The notes beneath the pieces were generated by a model. It was not told the origin of the DNA, did no database searches, and saw nothing but the letters and a program-made list of their open reading frames with translations. Below are positions 1 through 7,360 of a stretch of DNA of 10,169 nucleotides, piece by piece. The stretch is from the NCBI RefSeq assembly GCF_937949835.1, contig NZ_CALEDC010000523.1, positions 1 through 10,169 on the forward strand, written 5' to 3'. The first letter of the stretch is position 1. Each line of letters begins with the position of its first letter. The position numbers were made by a program, and so were the translations under genes. The DNA comes from an uncultured Campylobacter sp. Its GTDB lineage: Bacteria > Campylobacterota > Campylobacteria > Campylobacterales > Campylobacteraceae.

Positions 1-164
1 AAATTTGAAAGCAAATTTACAAAGGCGGCTCGCGTGAAATATAAGCTTACGCAATGCGTTAAATTTTAAATCCGGTGCGAATTGTTTTCAGAATAGTAAG
101 ATTTTAAAATTCACGCCGCAAGGACTGCGTAAATTAAGCTCCGATTTCGACTATTAATTATGCG

Positions 165-191
165 GCGGAATTCGCTCTTTATGAATTCCGC
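165..191. repeat. Inverted repeat upstream of the DUF3137 gene
   Basis: The arms GCGGAATTC (165-173) and GAATTCCGC (183-191) are perfect 9-base complements separated by 9 bases. The repeat sits 9 bases upstream of the -10-like box of the DUF3137 gene, so it covers roughly the -25 to -50 region. It could be a regulator binding site or the end of an upstream transcript. It has no T-run after it, which argues against a standard terminator. The rest of 1-160 shows no gene; a small palindrome at 49-59 is the only other structure seen. Confidence 0.45.
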
Positions 192-199
192 TAAATTTC

Positions 200-207
200 G
201 CTACAAT
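200..207 (+). promoter_or_regulatory. Sigma-70 -10 box for the DUF3137 gene
   Basis: The sequence GCTACAAT fits the Campylobacter sigma-70 extended -10 pattern gnTAnaAT exactly. The surroundings are A/T-rich and there is no clear -35 box, as is usual in this genus. A start of transcription near 214 would give a leader of about 22 bases. An AAGGAT ribosome site (226-231) lies 4 bases before the ATG at 236. Confidence 0.65.
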
Positions 208-235
208 ACGGGCGAAATTTTTCTCAAGGATAGAT

Positions 236-1186
236 ATGTCGCCTTCTTTGCAAGATGCTATTTCGCAAACTTTAACCGAACAAAAAGCGTGCGCTAGAGC
301 TTTTAATAGATACCGCTACCTCAGTATAGCCGCCTTTTTTGCGGTCCTATTCGTATTAGTGTATCTAGACGGCGTTAAAGTAGACACTCCTCTGATAAAA
401 ATTGCCGAATTTTTGGGCGTATTGATCCTTTTTCAGATCTTTTGGATATTTCTTCTTCATTGTGCCGGTCAAGAAACTGAAGCGGAAATTCGCTACTACA
501 AATTTTATAAAGAGATATTCGTCCGCGCCGTAATAAACGATATAGATGCCGGTTTAAAATACGATCCATATACCGGTATGCAAGAAGAGGAATTTCAAAA
601 ATTTAAAATTTATAGGAAATCTAAGATCAAAAGCGAGGATCGGATTACGGGTGTGTACTGCGGGATTAAATTTAGCCTCAGCGAGGTACATAGCAATAGC
701 AGGTTTTACATGAAAACGGATAATCCGCTCATAGCGGCGATTATGTTGATCAAAATATTCTACGATAACTATATGGACTTTGACGGCAACGTACTGATCT
801 GCGAGCTCGCGAAAAAAACCTCGGGCAAAACGATAGTGGTAAGCAGGGAGCTAAACGCCAAGATCTTCGGCGAAAAAGAGATGATGGACGATGTGGATTT
901 TATGCGCGATTTTCGCGTGTTTGCGGATGACAAAGTAGAAGCGCGCTATCTGCTAACGCCCGCGTTTATGGAGCGTCTGCGCGAAATAAATCGCGAAACG
1001 AGCGGCGAGTTCAGCTTGAGCGCGGTATTTATGGATGAGCGCTTATATCTATTTTTAAACGGTGCGCCCGATCTTTTTGAAACTACGCTTTTTGGTAGGC
1101 CCGCTAGCATAGAGCTCGCGCGCGAATACCAAACGCAGATCCGCAAAATTTTAAGCCTAATCGAAACACTAAAACTCGCAAACTAG
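236..1186 (+). CDS. DUF3137 family membrane protein
   Basis: This 316-residue protein has two hydrophobic segments near the N-terminus (about residues 28-45 and 57-76) with a short loop between them. A roughly 240-residue soluble domain follows and is probably cytoplasmic. The soluble part carries the features of the DUF3137 family: an N-terminal KFYKEIFVRAVI stretch (89-100), 'SEDRITGVYCGIKFSLSE' (133-150), the 'NVLICELAKKTSGKTIVVS' strand region (185-203), and the diagnostic 'FRVFADDKVEARYLLTPAFMERL' block (226-248). The end, with DLFETTLF and a final leucine-rich helix, is also typical. The biochemical function of the family is not established. Relatives are sometimes found beside LemA-type genes; none is visible here. 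The ATG at 236 is chosen because AAGGAT lies just upstream. The gene stands alone with its own promoter and converges on serA. Confidence 0.85.
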   Translation: MSPSLQDAISQTLTEQKACARAFNRYRYLSIAAFFAVLFVLVYLDGVKVDTPLIKIAEFLGVLILFQIFWIFLLHCAGQETEAEIRYYKFYKEIFVRAVINDIDAGLKYDPYTGMQEEEFQKFKIYRKSKIKSEDRITGVYCGIKFSLSEVHSNSRFYMKTDNPLIAAIMLIKIFYDNYMDFDGNVLICELAKKTSGKTIVVSRELNAKIFGEKEMMDDVDFMRDFRVFADDKVEARYLLTPAFMERLREINRETSGEFSLSAVFMDERLYLFLNGAPDLFETTLFGRPASIELAREYQTQIRKILSLIETLKLAN

Positions 1187-1204
1187 CAGGACGCATTACG
1201 GCTG

Positions 1205-1278
1205 AAATTTTACATCGACTAAATTTAGACCGGGCGAAATTTTTAACGAAGCGTAGTTTCGACAAAAATGTAAAATTT
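1205..1278. repeat. Long-range inverted repeat after the DUF3137 gene
   Basis: AAATTTTACAT (1205-1215) and ATGTAAAATTT (1268-1278) are perfect 11-base complements separated by 52 bases. The repeat starts 19 bases after the DUF3137 stop codon. It could help end transcription from the left, but the stem is A/T-rich, the loop is long and no T-run follows, so a terminator role is uncertain. Confidence 0.35.
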
Positions 1279-1649
1279 AATCAGCAATGCAATCGCTCGG
1301 TAGCCGCCCTAAATTTAAACGGGCGATACGATTAGAGATGAAAGTGCCTGTCGCGCATAAATTTGAAGCAAAACGCCTTGCCGTTGTCTTATAAATAAAA
1401 TTTAACACTCCGATGTTTCCTGGAAGCGACTCTTGTTTAGCTCTTAATGCCCAAAATAAAATTTGATTGCGTTTCGCATCGCAGCCTCTGGCTTTTAGTG
1501 CTAAACCCGCATAGCGGCAAAATTTGATCTGAAGCGCCGCGATGATGAAAATTAAAAGTAGATCTGCAAGGACGAAATTTAAATTTAAAAGTAAGTCCGC
1601 GACAAGAGTTAAATTTAGAGCGCGCACGGCGTTTGCAAAAGCCGCACGC

Positions 1650-1784
1650 TCAAAGGTATCTGCCTAGCCGCATACCACAGCGTACCTCAAGCGCCGATTC
1701 TGCACATATATCAAGTTCCGCTAAAATCCTCGCCACGCGTTTCTGCATCGTCTCATAAACACCATCGTAGGCTGGATTGTAAAT
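1650..1784 (-). pseudogene. Possible decayed gene end (short protein-like frame)
   Basis: On the minus strand an open frame of 44 codons runs from just after a TAA (1785-1787) to a TGA (1650-1652). Its translation includes YNPAYDGVYETMQKRVARIL and, further on, ALEVRCGMRLGRYL. Unlike the rest of the gap, it is mixed in composition and free of AAATTT. The only ATG in a sensible place (1746-1748) would leave 32 residues and has no good ribosome site. I do not recognise the sequence. It could be the C-terminal remnant of a gene that once followed serA, or chance. Confidence 0.22.
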
Positions 1785-1807
1785 TTAAATTATTAAAGAA
1801 TTCGGGA

Positions 1808-1832
1808 GAGGCGAAATTTAAAATTCCACCTC
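1808..1832 (-). terminator. Stem-loop after serA, possible terminator
   Basis: Read on the minus strand, an 11-bp stem with a 3-base loop begins 15 bases after the serA stop. Nine pairs are Watson-Crick and two are G.U. Those two positions are A/C mismatches on the plus strand, so the hairpin forms well only in minus-strand RNA, the direction of serA. The run after it (TCCCGAATTCTTTAATAATTT) is only moderately T-rich, so this is a weak or non-standard terminator at best. An AGGAGG inside the stem resembles a ribosome site but has no useful start codon after it. Confidence 0.4.
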
Positions 1833-1847
1833 CTAAGCGGAAAAAGA

Positions 1848-3425
1848 TTAAAGCGCTGCGTAGCGCACCATTAGGCAGGTTTGAAGCGCCGCCAGTTTAT
1901 CGAGCGTGCTTTTTTGCACTTCGGAATCGACCAAAATGACCGCCAAAGCGTCCCCCTCCTCGCCTCTGCCTAGGCGGAAGTCCGCGATATTGATGTTTTC
2001 GTCGGCTAGGATCGTGCTTACGGATTTGATAACGCCCGGCACGTCGGTGTTTTTGAAGATTATCATCTTGCCTTTCGGCTTAAAATCGGTCTTAAATCCG
2101 CCGATATTTACGATACGCTCCTCGCTACCGTCAAAGACCGTACCCGCGACGTTTGAGATCGCTTTGTCGGTCGTAACTTTGACCGCGATTTCGCTTTTAT
2201 AAACACTTCGCGCGAGCTCGCCGAAGCTCGTCTCGATACCCTTTTCATCCGCAAGAAATTTAGCATTGACGTAATTTAGCGAATCGCCCAAAGAATCGTG
2301 CAGCGCGCCTACGATTGCAAAAACGAGCATCGATTTTAGATACTGAACCACCTCGCCGCTGCCCTCGATGCGAATCGATTTGATCGGGCCTTTGTTGATC
2401 TGCGCCGCAAGATAAGCCATTTTGGAGACTAAATTTATATACGGCTCAATACCGCGCGGCAAATCCTCGAGCTTAAGCGGCAAATTTAAAGCGTTTGGAT
2501 AGTTTAAGCCGCGCGCGGCGCTGATCGCCTGCTCTGCGGCTTCCCGGGCGATATTGCTTTGCGATTCGAGCGTATTTGCTCCAAGATGCGGAGTCGCACT
2601 TAAATTTTCGATATCCAAAAGCTCGTGATCGGTCGCAGGCTCTTTGTCAAAAACGTCGATACCGAGATACGCGATCTTGCCGCTGCGTAGATTGTTTGCG
2701 AGCGCTTTTTCATTATACAGCCCGCCTCTAGCGCAGTTTATTAGGCGCACGCCGTCTTTCATCTTCGCTATTTGAGGCTCGCCTACCATATTTATCGTCT
2801 CTTGATTTTTCGGCGTATGGATCGTGATGAAGTCACAAGATAAAATTTCGTCGAAATTTTTCGTATATTTTACTCCGAGCTTCGTGGCCTTCTCGGGCTC
2901 GATATACGGATCGTAGGCGATGACGTTCATCCCAAACGCAAGCGCGCGCACCCCCACGCGCGAACCGATATTTCCAAAGCCGATGATGCCGAGGCTCTTT
3001 TTATAAAGCTCGGTACCATACCATTTCTCGCGCTTCCAAATTCTATTAATTTTCAGATCGTTGCAGGAATTTACATATTTGCGCGCCGCATTTAGCAGAT
3101 GGCACATGGTCATTTCGACCGCGGCGATGGTGTTTGCCGTAGGTATGTTCATCAAAATAATGCCGCGCTTGGAGCAGCCGTCGATGTCGCAGTTATCTAC
3201 GCCCACGCCCGCGCGCACGATCGCTTTTAGCTTGGTGCCTGCGCCAAGAAATTTCTCATCCACCGCTGTAGAGCTTCTGGTGATCGCGACGTCCGCATCG
3301 CCTAAAATTCCGTAAAGCTCGCTCTTGGGCACGCTCGTGGCGTCGATTACTTTAACGTCTGATTCCTGCTTAAGTAGATCAAAACCGATTTTGTGGATTG
3401 CGTCGCAGACTATGATAGTTTTCAT
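1848..3425 (-). CDS. serA: D-3-phosphoglycerate dehydrogenase
   Basis: SerA oxidises 3-phosphoglycerate to 3-phosphohydroxypyruvate with NAD+, the first step of serine synthesis, in the cytoplasm. The 525-residue product is the long type. A catalytic and NAD-binding part occupies about residues 1-315. The intervening (ASB) domain spans about 318-445 and the C-terminal ACT domain about 453-525. The NAD fold shows GFGNIG (149-154) with acidic D172. The expected catalytic trio is present: R233 in NCARGG, E262 in DKEP and H280 in TPHLG. The ACT domain ('MIIFKNTDVPGVIKSVSTIL', 454-473) commonly senses serine in the family, so feedback control is likely but not shown here. I chose the ATG at 3425 (MKTIIVCD), preceded by AAAAGG. 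An upstream TTG would add ten residues before the first beta strand and lies in the rpsA-serA hairpin. It is the last gene of the minus-strand block. Confidence 0.95.
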   Translation of the reverse strand: MKTIIVCDAIHKIGFDLLKQESDVKVIDATSVPKSELYGILGDADVAITRSSTAVDEKFLGAGTKLKAIVRAGVGVDNCDIDGCSKRGIILMNIPTANTIAAVEMTMCHLLNAARKYVNSCNDLKINRIWKREKWYGTELYKKSLGIIGFGNIGSRVGVRALAFGMNVIAYDPYIEPEKATKLGVKYTKNFDEILSCDFITIHTPKNQETINMVGEPQIAKMKDGVRLINCARGGLYNEKALANNLRSGKIAYLGIDVFDKEPATDHELLDIENLSATPHLGANTLESQSNIAREAAEQAISAARGLNYPNALNLPLKLEDLPRGIEPYINLVSKMAYLAAQINKGPIKSIRIEGSGEVVQYLKSMLVFAIVGALHDSLGDSLNYVNAKFLADEKGIETSFGELARSVYKSEIAVKVTTDKAISNVAGTVFDGSEERIVNIGGFKTDFKPKGKMIIFKNTDVPGVIKSVSTILADENINIADFRLGRGEEGDALAVILVDSEVQKSTLDKLAALQTCLMVRYAAL

Positions 3426-3449
3426 TAAATTTAACCTTTTGAAGTAGGT

Positions 3450-3473
3450 CCGCAAGGCGGGGATGCCTTGCGG
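3450..3473 (-). promoter_or_regulatory. Perfect hairpin in the rpsA-serA spacer
   Basis: CCGCAAGGC and GCCTTGCGG form a perfect 9-bp, G+C-rich stem with a 6-base loop. The hairpin begins 6 bases after the rpsA stop and ends 24 bases before the serA ATG. No T-run follows it on the minus strand, so it is not a standard intrinsic terminator. It may instead protect the rpsA message end, mark a processing site, or lower read-through into serA. I see no clear separate serA promoter in the 54-base spacer. Confidence 0.5.
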
Positions 3474-3479
3474 GAGGAA

Positions 3480-5147
3480 TTATTTATTTAGTTGATCTTT
3501 GATCAGATCCCCTAGGCTTTGCTTCTCGTCGTCGTTACTATTGATCTCGTTTAGTGCCTCGCGCTCCTTCTGATGAGCCAGCCTGCGCACGCTTAGGCGA
3601 ATTCTGTTTTTCTTCTCGTCGATGAAAGCGATCGCAGCCTCGATCTCGTCGCCCACTTTTAGGCTATCTACGCTTACGTTGCCGAGATCTTCCTTGCGGA
3701 TAAGCGCGTCAATACCGCCTCCAAGCTCGACAAAAATTCCGAACTCTTTAATATCGCGGATCTTGCCTTTTACGACATCGCCTTGATTGTGGCTCTTGGC
3801 ATAATCGCTAATAGGGCTATCGCCGAGCTCTTTGTGATTTAGAGAAATTTTTTGAGTATCTTTGTCGATCTTGATGATCTTAACCTCGATCTCGTCGCCC
3901 ACTTTGAATAAATTTTTGCACTTCTCGCCGCGATCCCATGAAGCGTCTTCATTATGCAAAAGTCCCTCTACTCCGTCGATCCTCACAAACGCGCCGAAGT
4001 TTGTAATCGTAGTGACGCTGCCTTTTAGCACGTCGCCTACTTTATGCTTAGCAACAAACTCGTCAAACGGCTTGGTGAGTAAATTTTTAAGGCTCACGCG
4101 CAATCTGCGCTCGCTAGGGTTAATCTCTACGACCTCGACGTCAAGCTCCTCACCCTCGCTGATGAAATCTTTCGGATTTTTGATATTTTTATCCCACGAA
4201 ATTTCACTGATATGCAAAAAGCCCTCGATGTCGTTGCCAAGATCGACAAACGCGCCGTAAGGCTCGATATTACTTACTTTTACGCGGATAGTATCGCCCA
4301 CTTCCAGGCTATCTTTGATCTCGTTCCAAGGATCGGGCATCGCCTCTTTGATCGAAAGAGAAAGGTGCTTTTTATCGTTATCGTATTTGATAACCTTAAC
4401 CGGAACCTTATCGCCCTCTTTGTAGAGCGAGCTTGGATTTACCGGGCCCTTGTATGAAATTTCGCTGTAGTGCACGAGTCCGTCCACGCCGCCTACGTCT
4501 ACAAACATACCGTAGGTGGTGATTTTTTTGACGACGCCTTCGATGATGCCCTCAGTAGCGATTACTTTCTCGATCGCCTCTTTGCTTGCTTTGCGATCCT
4601 CATCAAGTAGCTTCTTGCGCGATACGACGATGCTTTGCTCGTCTCTATCAACTTTAATGATCTTTACTTTGAAATTTTTACCGACGGCGCCATTTGGATT
4701 TTTAAGCGCACTTTGCGAGCGCGGCATAAAAAATTCCACATCATCTGCGTTAGCACAAACGAAACCGCCCTTATTAAACGATAGAATTTTAACGTCATAG
4801 ACATTTTCTGCGTTTTCATCATAGGAGTCGATGAACGCCTTTACTTTTTCCTTCTTTAGGGCCTTTTTATACGATACGACCGGGCGACCGCCTCTGCTTC
4901 CGATAATAGCGACTTTGATGTCATCTCCTACGTCAACCTGCGGGTTTCCTTGATCGTCGCTCACCTCGGCGGCGTCCAAAATGCCCTCCGACTTCCTGCC
5001 TACGTCTATGAAAACCTCGCCGTCCTTAAGGGCGATAACCTTACCTGTGACGACCTCGTCGCGAGACTTCCCGGCGTCATACTCCTCTAACAATGTCGCA
5101 AAATCTTCCTCTGCGTGGTTTTGAACCTTCTCGTTCACCTCAGCCAT
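3480..5147 (-). CDS. rpsA: 30S ribosomal protein S1
   Basis: S1 binds mRNA and helps the small ribosomal subunit load and unfold messages. The 555-residue protein holds six S1 RNA-binding (OB-fold) domains at about residues 31-97, 114-183, 199-268, 283-356, 370-440 and 456-524. This is the full count seen in proteobacterial S1. The central repeats have the classic pattern, for example YGMFVDVGGVDGLVHYSEIS (212-231) and YGAFVDLGNDIEGFLHISEI (297-316). Domains 1 and 2 are more diverged, as expected for the ribosome-docking half. The C-terminal tail (about 525-555) is charged. The length matches my recollection of the C. jejuni protein (about 556). AAAGGAAG sits just before the ATG at 5147. A promoter lies in the 112-base gap after ispH, so rpsA can be expressed apart from the upstream genes. 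Confidence 0.96.
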   Translation of the reverse strand: MAEVNEKVQNHAEEDFATLLEEYDAGKSRDEVVTGKVIALKDGEVFIDVGRKSEGILDAAEVSDDQGNPQVDVGDDIKVAIIGSRGGRPVVSYKKALKKEKVKAFIDSYDENAENVYDVKILSFNKGGFVCANADDVEFFMPRSQSALKNPNGAVGKNFKVKIIKVDRDEQSIVVSRKKLLDEDRKASKEAIEKVIATEGIIEGVVKKITTYGMFVDVGGVDGLVHYSEISYKGPVNPSSLYKEGDKVPVKVIKYDNDKKHLSLSIKEAMPDPWNEIKDSLEVGDTIRVKVSNIEPYGAFVDLGNDIEGFLHISEISWDKNIKNPKDFISEGEELDVEVVEINPSERRLRVSLKNLLTKPFDEFVAKHKVGDVLKGSVTTITNFGAFVRIDGVEGLLHNEDASWDRGEKCKNLFKVGDEIEVKIIKIDKDTQKISLNHKELGDSPISDYAKSHNQGDVVKGKIRDIKEFGIFVELGGGIDALIRKEDLGNVSVDSLKVGDEIEAAIAFIDEKKNRIRLSVRRLAHQKEREALNEINSNDDEKQSLGDLIKDQLNK

Positions 5148-5198
5148 ATGCTTCCTTTAAATTTATTTGTGCTTTTTTGAAAAGAACTAAAATGCGCG

Positions 5199-5206
5199 AT
5201 TCTAGC
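5199..5206 (-). promoter_or_regulatory. Sigma-70 -10 box for rpsA
   Basis: On the minus strand the sequence GCTAGAAT fits the gnTAnaAT pattern, with A/T-rich runs upstream (CAAATTTTG). Transcription starting near 5192 would give an rpsA leader of about 45 bases. This gap is the only spacer of more than 100 bases inside the block, which supports an internal promoter for a highly expressed ribosomal protein. Confidence 0.6.
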
Positions 5207-5221
5207 CAAAATTTGCTTTCG

Positions 5222-5253
5222 ATTTGATAAATTTCTAAGAGTAAATTTGATAA
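5222..5253. repeat. Two direct repeats upstream of the rpsA promoter
   Basis: ATTTGATAA occurs at 5222-5230 and again at 5245-5253, start to start 23 bases, about two helix turns. Relative to the proposed rpsA start of transcription they cover roughly -30 to -38 and -53 to -61. They could be paired sites for a regulator. They could equally be part of the periodic A/T-rich tract that replaces the -35 box in Campylobacter promoters. Confidence 0.35.
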
Positions 5254-5259
5254 GAGAGT

Positions 5260-6096
5260 TTATAAATTCCGCGTTAAATTTTCGATTCGCGCTACTACTT
5301 TTTTGATGATCCAATCAGGCGTGCTAGCTCCTGCGGAGATGCCGCAGAGGCTTTTGTTTTCAAACCACGAGCGTTCAAGCTCGCTTTCGTTTTCTATGAG
5401 ATAGCTGTCTTTGCAAAAATTTTGTGAAATTAAAAAAAGCTGCTTGGTGTTGGAGGAATTTTTCCCGCCTACGATTATCATCACGTCGGCCTTTTGCGAC
5501 AGGCTTTTTACGGCCTCTTGATTTTCCAGCGTCGCATTGCAAATCGTATTAAAAATTCTCAGCTCTCTCGCGCGCTGCATCAAAAAATCCGCGATTTTAG
5601 TAAAGCTTTCTATCTTTTTCGTAGTCTGCGAAACGAGCGCGACGCGAGTCCCAAGCTTGATCTGTAGCAACTCCGCGGGCTCCAGCACTACATATACTCT
5701 TCCTTTGGCGTAGGATTTCACCCCTTTTACCTCGGGGTGATTTTTATCGCCGAAGATCACGATGTCATAGCCTTCCGCGCTCATCTTTTCTACGATCTGC
5801 TGCGGCTTAGTAACGAAGGGGCAGGTAGCATCGATGAGCTGCTTGTTTTGCGCTTTTAGGTTTTGCAGATCGTCCTTTTGGATGCCGTGCGTGCGGATGA
5901 TGAGCTTTTGCTCGTCCTTGATCTCGCTAACGCCCTCCAGGGTTTTGACGCCGAAATTTTGTTTTAGGCGGTTGATCTCTTCGGCGTTATGTATCAGTTC
6001 GCCTATCGTAGCGGCCTCGCCGGCGCTTTCTGCGATCTTGATTGCACGCTTGACGCCGAAGCAAAAGCCGTAGCTTTTGGCCATCTCAATCTTCAA
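5260..6096 (-). CDS. ispH: 4-hydroxy-3-methylbut-2-enyl diphosphate reductase
   Basis: IspH (LytB) is the [4Fe-4S] enzyme that makes IPP and DMAPP in the last step of the MEP isoprenoid pathway, in the cytoplasm. The 278-residue product has the three cluster cysteines: C12 in YGFCFGVKRAI, C92 in DATCPFVTK and C186 in NTICNAT. Substrate-site residues are also present: H36, H70 in RTHG, H120 and E122 in KNHPE, the SSN motif (214-216) and the serine in SAGASTP (258). Nothing essential is missing. The start is TTG at 6096, inside the end of aroA (11-base overlap). It is favoured because a GGAG lies 6 bases upstream and because the residues it adds (MKIEMAKSYG) form the first beta strand of the fold. 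The first ATG (6084) would remove that strand. Translation is probably coupled to aroA. Confidence 0.95.
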   Translation of the reverse strand: MKIEMAKSYGFCFGVKRAIKIAESAGEAATIGELIHNAEEINRLKQNFGVKTLEGVSEIKDEQKLIIRTHGIQKDDLQNLKAQNKQLIDATCPFVTKPQQIVEKMSAEGYDIVIFGDKNHPEVKGVKSYAKGRVYVVLEPAELLQIKLGTRVALVSQTTKKIESFTKIADFLMQRARELRIFNTICNATLENQEAVKSLSQKADVMIIVGGKNSSNTKQLFLISQNFCKDSYLIENESELERSWFENKSLCGISAGASTPDWIIKKVVARIENLTRNL

Positions 6097-7356
6097 CGCA
6101 GGCTCCGATCTGTCTTAAAATCGCGGCAAAGTTCGGAAACGACGTCGCGATACAATCGCTATCCTCGATGATCATCCCCGATCTTAAGCCCAAAATCGCA
6201 AAACTCATCGCGATACGGTGATCGCCGCACGGCGTGATGATCGCCGCGTTCGCCTCGCCGCCTTCGATCTGCCAGCCGTCCTGCAGCTCGCGCGCCTTAA
6301 TACCGCAGGCGCGAAGCCCTTCACAGGTTACCTTTATGCGGTCGCACTCCTTTACGCGCAGCTCGGCGGCATTTCTAAGCACGCTACTTCCCTGTGCGCA
6401 GGCAAAGGCGATCGCAAGCGCAGGCGCTTCGTCTATCAGCCAGGAGATATTTTCGCTCACCTCCACGGCGTGAAGCGGCGCGTAAGCGACCTCTATATCG
6501 CCGATCTGCTCGTAAATTTCGCTCGTCTTGTGAAATTTTACCTCGGCGCCCATACGTTTTAAAATTTCGTACGCCTCTATGCGAGTTTTGTTTAGCAGCA
6601 TATTTTTTAGCACTATGCGCGAGCTCGGGGTTATCGCTGCGGCGACCGCGAAGAAAAACGCCGAGCTTGGATCGTTTGGGATAAAAATTTCAAGCGGTTT
6701 AAGCGGCGAGCTAAGCGGCGCGACTTCGATCTCAAGACCATTTTGCGAAATTTGCGCGCCCATCGCTTTTAGCATCCGCTCGCTGTGATCGCGGCTAAGC
6801 TCGGGCTCGCTAAATTTACATCCGCTGCCGCGCAAGGCCGCTAAAATCAGAGCGGTCTTTACCTGCGCGGACGCAATCTTGCTCGCGTATTCAAAATACC
6901 CGAGCTTTTGCCCCAGCACCGCAATCGGCGCCTTTTCGCCGCCTGCTCGTCCGTAAATTTTAGCGCCTACTTTGCAAAGCGGATCCGCAACGCGCCTCAT
7001 CGGACGCTCGCTTAGATACCGATCGCCGCACAGCACGAAAAAGCCCTCGCGTCCCGCCAAAAAGCCCATAAATAGCCGCATCGCCGTACCCGAGTTACCG
7101 CAATCAAGCGGGACGTTCGGCTCTTTGATGGCGGCGGGAGGAGTGATTAAAATTTCGCCCGCATCGCGCTGCACGCAAGCGCCCAAAAGCTCCACGATCT
7201 TTAGCGTATTTAGCGTATCCTCGGCGGCTAGATAGTTTGAAATTTTACTCGTTCCCTCCGCTAGCAGCGAAAAGATCGCCGCACGATGCGAGATCGATTT
7301 ATCCGCGGCGATGTTTGAAATCTCCGCCCGCAAAGGGCCCGCTTGCGCAAAAATTC

Positions 7357-7360
<4 letters not shown>
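6086..7360 (-). CDS. aroA: 3-phosphoshikimate 1-carboxyvinyltransferase (EPSP synthase)
   Basis: AroA joins PEP to shikimate-3-phosphate to make EPSP, the sixth step of the shikimate pathway leading to chorismate and aromatic amino acids. The 424-residue protein has the usual two-lobed family motifs in order: DKSISHRA (20-27), GNSGTAMR (88-95), the LSERPMRR loop (116-123), SAQVK (164-168), SRDHSERM (189-196), NDPSSAFF (229-236), IDEAPALA (309-316) with the catalytic acids, ELRVKECDRI (333-342), GDHRIAMSFA (379-388) and TSFPNF (406-411). G91 sits at the position of the conserved glycine of class I enzymes. The ATG at 7360 overlaps the pheT stop as ATGA and has only a weak ribosome site, so translation is probably coupled to pheT. 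Its TGA lies inside ispH. Its place next to the phenylalanine-charging genes links phenylalanine synthesis and use. Confidence 0.96.
6103..6106 (-). promoter_or_regulatory. Ribosome binding site deciding the ispH TTG start
   Basis: GGAG on the minus strand lies 6 bases before the TTG at 6094-6096, inside the last codons of aroA. The alternative ATG at 6082-6084 has only a weak purine stretch before it. The site supports the TTG start. Confidence 0.5.

Larger units (their letters stand above)
1187..1847. other. 661-base intergenic gap between convergent genes, rich in AAATTT
   Basis: No convincing intact gene was found on either strand. The palindrome AAATTT occurs about 14 times here, roughly once per 47 bases, much denser than in the flanking genes. 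Small stem-loops seen include 1305-1309 with 1321-1325 (CGCCC/GGGCG) and 1618-1622 plus 1627-1630 with 1641-1644 plus 1647-1651. The longest minus-strand frame (1277-1627, GTG start) has no ribosome site and a low-complexity translation. Many of its LNL and NF motifs are simply AAATTT read in frame. A short frame at 1650-1784 looks more protein-like and is listed separately. Confidence 0.7.

Noticed and set aside
49..59. Palindrome ACGCAATGCGT as a terminator
   Set aside because: Arms of only 5 bases with a 1-base centre and no T-run directly after it.
1277..1627. Minus-strand frame of 116 codons in the gap
   Set aside because: GTG start without a ribosome site, low-complexity leucine- and asparagine-rich translation produced largely by repeated AAATTT, and no recognisable family.
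1906..2202. Plus-strand frames opposite serA, rpsA, ispH, aroA and pheT
   Set aside because: They lie fully opposite well-supported genes, have serine/arginine-rich shadow translations and match no family.
3426..3455. Longer serA start at an upstream TTG
   Set aside because: The added residues precede the first beta strand of the fold, the TTG lies within a hairpin, and the ATG at 3425 has an AAAAGG site before it.
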